The notes under the pieces: model-generated
Seen by the model: the letters and a program-made list of their open reading frames with translations, nothing else
What the model was told of the DNA's origin: nothing
The model's database searches: none
Assembly (NCBI RefSeq): GCF_024734405.1
Contig: NZ_CP059556.1
Span: 5,518,001 to 5,582,000 of the forward strand
Direction of reading: 5' to 3'
Source of the DNA: Saccharopolyspora gregorii
Lineage (GTDB): Bacteria > Actinomycetota > Actinomycetes > Mycobacteriales > Pseudonocardiaceae
Length of the DNA: 64,000 bases
Translations under genes and position numbers: made by a program
Shown: in pieces, positions 62,235 through 64,000 of the stretch
How positions within the stretch are numbered: position 1 is the stretch's first letter
How the letters are laid out: each line of letters opens with the position of its first letter

Positions 62235-63152
62235 ATGGACCGCCCCGCAGGTACGCCCGGCCTGCCACCCGAACCGCTGGTGGCGGGCCGGGCGGACCCG
62301 ATCGCCGAGCACGTCCGCGCCGCGCTGGACCTCAGCACCCGCGCCCTGCTGGACGGCGAAGCAGGGGCCGGCCGCGGGGAGACCGCCGAACCGGTGCACC
62401 GGATGCGGATCTCGGTGCGCCGGATGCGAGTGGTCCTGCGCTCCGCCGCCCCCTTCCTCGACCAGCGCTGGTCGGAACCGCTGCGCGCGGAGCTCGGCTG
62501 GCTCGGCCGCGAGCTCGGCGTGGTCCGCGACCTGGACGTGCTGCTGGCGCGGCTGCACCGGGACGCAGCCGATTTCGACGCGGCGCAACGGGAATCGGCG
62601 GGCAGGCTGTTCGACGCCGCGAGCCGCGAGCACCGCGCCGCGCGGGAGGCGCTGCTGGCCGTGCTGGCCGGGCAGCGCTACCGGGCGCTGGTCGACGCGC
62701 TCACCTCGGCCGTGCGCGAACCGCTGCCCGCCTCCGCCGTGGAGCAGAGCGGGATGCGCGAGCTCCGCGCCCTCGTCGCCGAGCAGTACCGCCGGCTGCG
62801 CCGCGCGGTCGACGAGGTGGGCCCCGGCGCGACCGACGAGGAGCTGCACGAGCTCCGCCTCCTCGGCAAGCGGCTGCGGTGGACCGCGGAACTCGCCGAG
62901 CCGGTGTCCGGCAAGCCGATGCGGCAGCTGCTCGCCGCCGCGAAGCGGTTCCAGGACGTGCTCGGCGAACTCCACGACGCTCGCAACGCCGAAGAACAGG
63001 TGCGGCGACTGCTCGCGGACCTCGGGCCGGACGTCCGGCTCGCGTTCGTGGCCGGCCGCCTCGTCGAACGGGAGCACGCCCGCCGGGTCGACCACCGGGA
63101 GCAGTGGTGGGAGCGCTGGCGCGAGCTGCGCAGCAGTGCCGCGAAGGTGTGA
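62235..63152 (+). CDS. CHAD-domain protein
   Basis: This 305-residue all-helical protein has a CHAD domain with conserved basic and His residues: EPVHRMRISVRRMRVVLR, LGVVRDLDVLLARL, ELRLLGKRLRWTAEL and LGELHDARNAEEQVRRLL. CHAD domains bind polyphosphate. It is not fused to a CYTH domain as often happens. ATG start; a possible GACACT -10 lies six bases upstream. A 9-bp hairpin follows at 63153-63184. Its position beside the dap genes is probably chance. Confidence 0.87.
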   Translation: MDRPAGTPGLPPEPLVAGRADPIAEHVRAALDLSTRALLDGEAGAGRGETAEPVHRMRISVRRMRVVLRSAAPFLDQRWSEPLRAELGWLGRELGVVRDLDVLLARLHRDAADFDAAQRESAGRLFDAASREHRAAREALLAVLAGQRYRALVDALTSAVREPLPASAVEQSGMRELRALVAEQYRRLRRAVDEVGPGATDEELHELRLLGKRLRWTAELAEPVSGKPMRQLLAAAKRFQDVLGELHDARNAEEQVRRLLADLGPDVRLAFVAGRLVEREHARRVDHREQWWERWRELRSSAAKV

Positions 63153-63184
63153 GCGGGCGGCGCGCTCGACCGGCGGCCGCCCGC
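63153..63184. terminator. Bidirectional hairpin
   Basis: GCGGGCGGC (63153-63161) pairs with GCCGCCCGC (63176-63184). It lies between convergent CHAD and dapC genes. Confidence 0.65.
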
Positions 63185-63187
63185 CGC

Positions 63188-64000
63188 TCAGCCCAGCCGC
63201 GCCGCGGCCGCCTCGATCCGCTCGTCCGGTGCGGTCAGCGCGATCCGGACGTGCCGCTGCCCGCCGGGACCGTAGAACGTGCCGGGCGCGACGAGGATGC
63301 CGCGCTGCGCCAGCAGGCCCACCGTCTCCCAGGCGTCGTCCCCGCACGTCGCCCACAGGTACAGGCCCGCGCGCGAGTGCTCGATGGTGAACCCGGCGGC
63401 TTCCAGCGCGGGACGCAGCACCGCGCGGCGGGCCGCGTACAGCTCGCGCTGCGCCTCGACGTGCTCGTCGTCGAGCAGCGCCGCCGTCATCGCCTGCTGC
63501 ACCGGCCGCGGCATGATCATGCCCGCGTGCTTGCGCAGCTCCAGCAGCCGCGCCACCAGGTCCGGGTCACCCGTGATGAACCCGGCGCGGTAGCCGGCCA
63601 GGTTCGAGGACTTCGACAGCGAGTGCACTGCCAGGACCCCGGTGGGGTCCTCGCCGGTCACCGACGGGTGCAGCACCGACACCGGCTCGGCTTCCCACCC
63701 CAGCGCCAGGTAGCACTCGTCGGAGGCCACCACGGCCCCTGCCTCGCGCGCCGCGCGCACCGACTCGGCCAGCGCGGCCGCGTCCAGCACCCGGCCCGTC
63801 GGGTTGGACGGCGAGTTCAGCCACACCAGCGCGGTCCCCGCGGGCGGGGCCTCCCCGGGCGCCAGCCGCACCACCTCGGCGCCGGCGATCTTCGCACCGA
63901 CCTCGTAGGTCGGGTACGCCAGGTCCGGGATCGCCACCACGTCACCGGCCCGCACGCCCAGCAGCGTCGGCAACCAGGCGACCAGCTCCTTGGAACCGAT
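63188..64000 (-). CDS. dapC: Succinyldiaminopimelate aminotransferase DapC, C-terminal part
   Basis: The gene continues beyond the right edge; 270 residues of the C-terminal part are visible. It is a class I PLP-dependent transaminase: GSKELVAWLP at the edge, SDECYLALGW, the PLP lysine in SLSKSSNLAGYRAGF, and a C-terminal domain with RGILVAPGTFYGPGGQRHVRIAL. It converts succinyl-amino-ketopimelate to succinyl-diaminopimelate, the step between DapD and DapE. Convergent with the CHAD gene. Confidence 0.88.
   Translation of the reverse strand: MGSKELVAWLPTLLGVRAGDVVAIPDLAYPTYEVGAKIAGAEVVRLAPGEAPPAGTALVWLNSPSNPTGRVLDAAALAESVRAAREAGAVVASDECYLALGWEAEPVSVLHPSVTGEDPTGVLAVHSLSKSSNLAGYRAGFITGDPDLVARLLELRKHAGMIMPRPVQQAMTAALLDDEHVEAQRELYAARRAVLRPALEAAGFTIEHSRAGLYLWATCGDDAWETVGLLAQRGILVAPGTFYGPGGQRHVRIALTAPDERIEAAAARLG

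Overview
The window is one contiguous stretch of very GC-rich actinobacterial chromosome. Codon third positions are nearly all G or C, GTG starts are common, and ATGA/GTGA gene overlaps are frequent. Gene content (conservon genes, MoeZ, DUF3107, DUF3117, DUF3152, FolP2, DapD of the actinobacterial type, SigE/RseA/HtrA/TatB) points to a free-living mycelial actinomycete. A Pseudonocardiales genus such as Saccharopolyspora is my best inference, but the genus is not proven by the sequence. I see no tRNA, rRNA, CRISPR array, insertion sequence or prophage.

Region 1 (1-23.5 kb) follows the mycobacterial order Rv3202c-Rv3212 with insertions: an AdnA-type helicase-nuclease, a secreted GH18 chitinase behind a DasR-like palindrome, a three-gene conservon (sensor kinase, roadblock, DUF742) without its GTPase, an alkyltransferase-like DNA repair protein, a uroporphyrinogen-III synthase-like protein, a kinase-like protein, MoeZ, a DUF3152 zincin, a hydrolase, a TetR regulator, DUF3107, a ferritin-like protein, the RhlE-type DEAD-box helicase with a long leader, and a membrane-anchored beta-propeller. 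A cluster of hydrolase, AurF-like diiron oxygenase, second TetR regulator and DUF4873 is inserted between the TetR and DUF3107 genes.

Region 2 (23.5-29.8 kb) is a junction: a tandem repeat, a RecB-like nuclease coupled to a membrane protein, a PHP phosphoesterase, a PH-domain membrane protein, a NUDIX hydrolase, and the CorA magnesium channel. CorA is preceded by a structured leader with a tiny ORF under a perfect Shine-Dalgarno and is followed by two very small ORFs.

Region 3 (29.8-64 kb) follows the mycobacterial order from Rv1239c down to about Rv1200: a CAP-domain protein, the trehalose importer genes sugB-sugA-lpqY without the ATPase gene sugC, a YefM/YoeB toxin-antitoxin pair, a general stress membrane protein, a coupled patatin/CPBP-protease pair, a CitE-like lyase, MgtE-N/CBS and DUF1003 proteins, MarR, Mrp, an O-methyltransferase, the sigE-rseA-htrA-tatB envelope-stress block, an MFS exporter with a LysR regulator, leucyl aminopeptidase, DUF3117, an enoyl-CoA hydratase, SRPBCC/DivIVA/PadR genes, FolP2, two LOG-family proteins, a slipin, DapE, DapD, a CHAD protein and the C-terminal part of DapC at the right edge. 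Lysine/diaminopimelate synthesis (dapC, dapD, dapE) and envelope-stress signalling are the clearest functional groups.

Regulatory signals are unusually readable. Several genes have a TANNNT -10 hexamer 6-8 bases before the start codon (leaderless mRNAs), and convergent genes are separated by long perfect hairpins. sigE carries an 8-3-8 direct repeat like an MprA box plus an ECF-type promoter.
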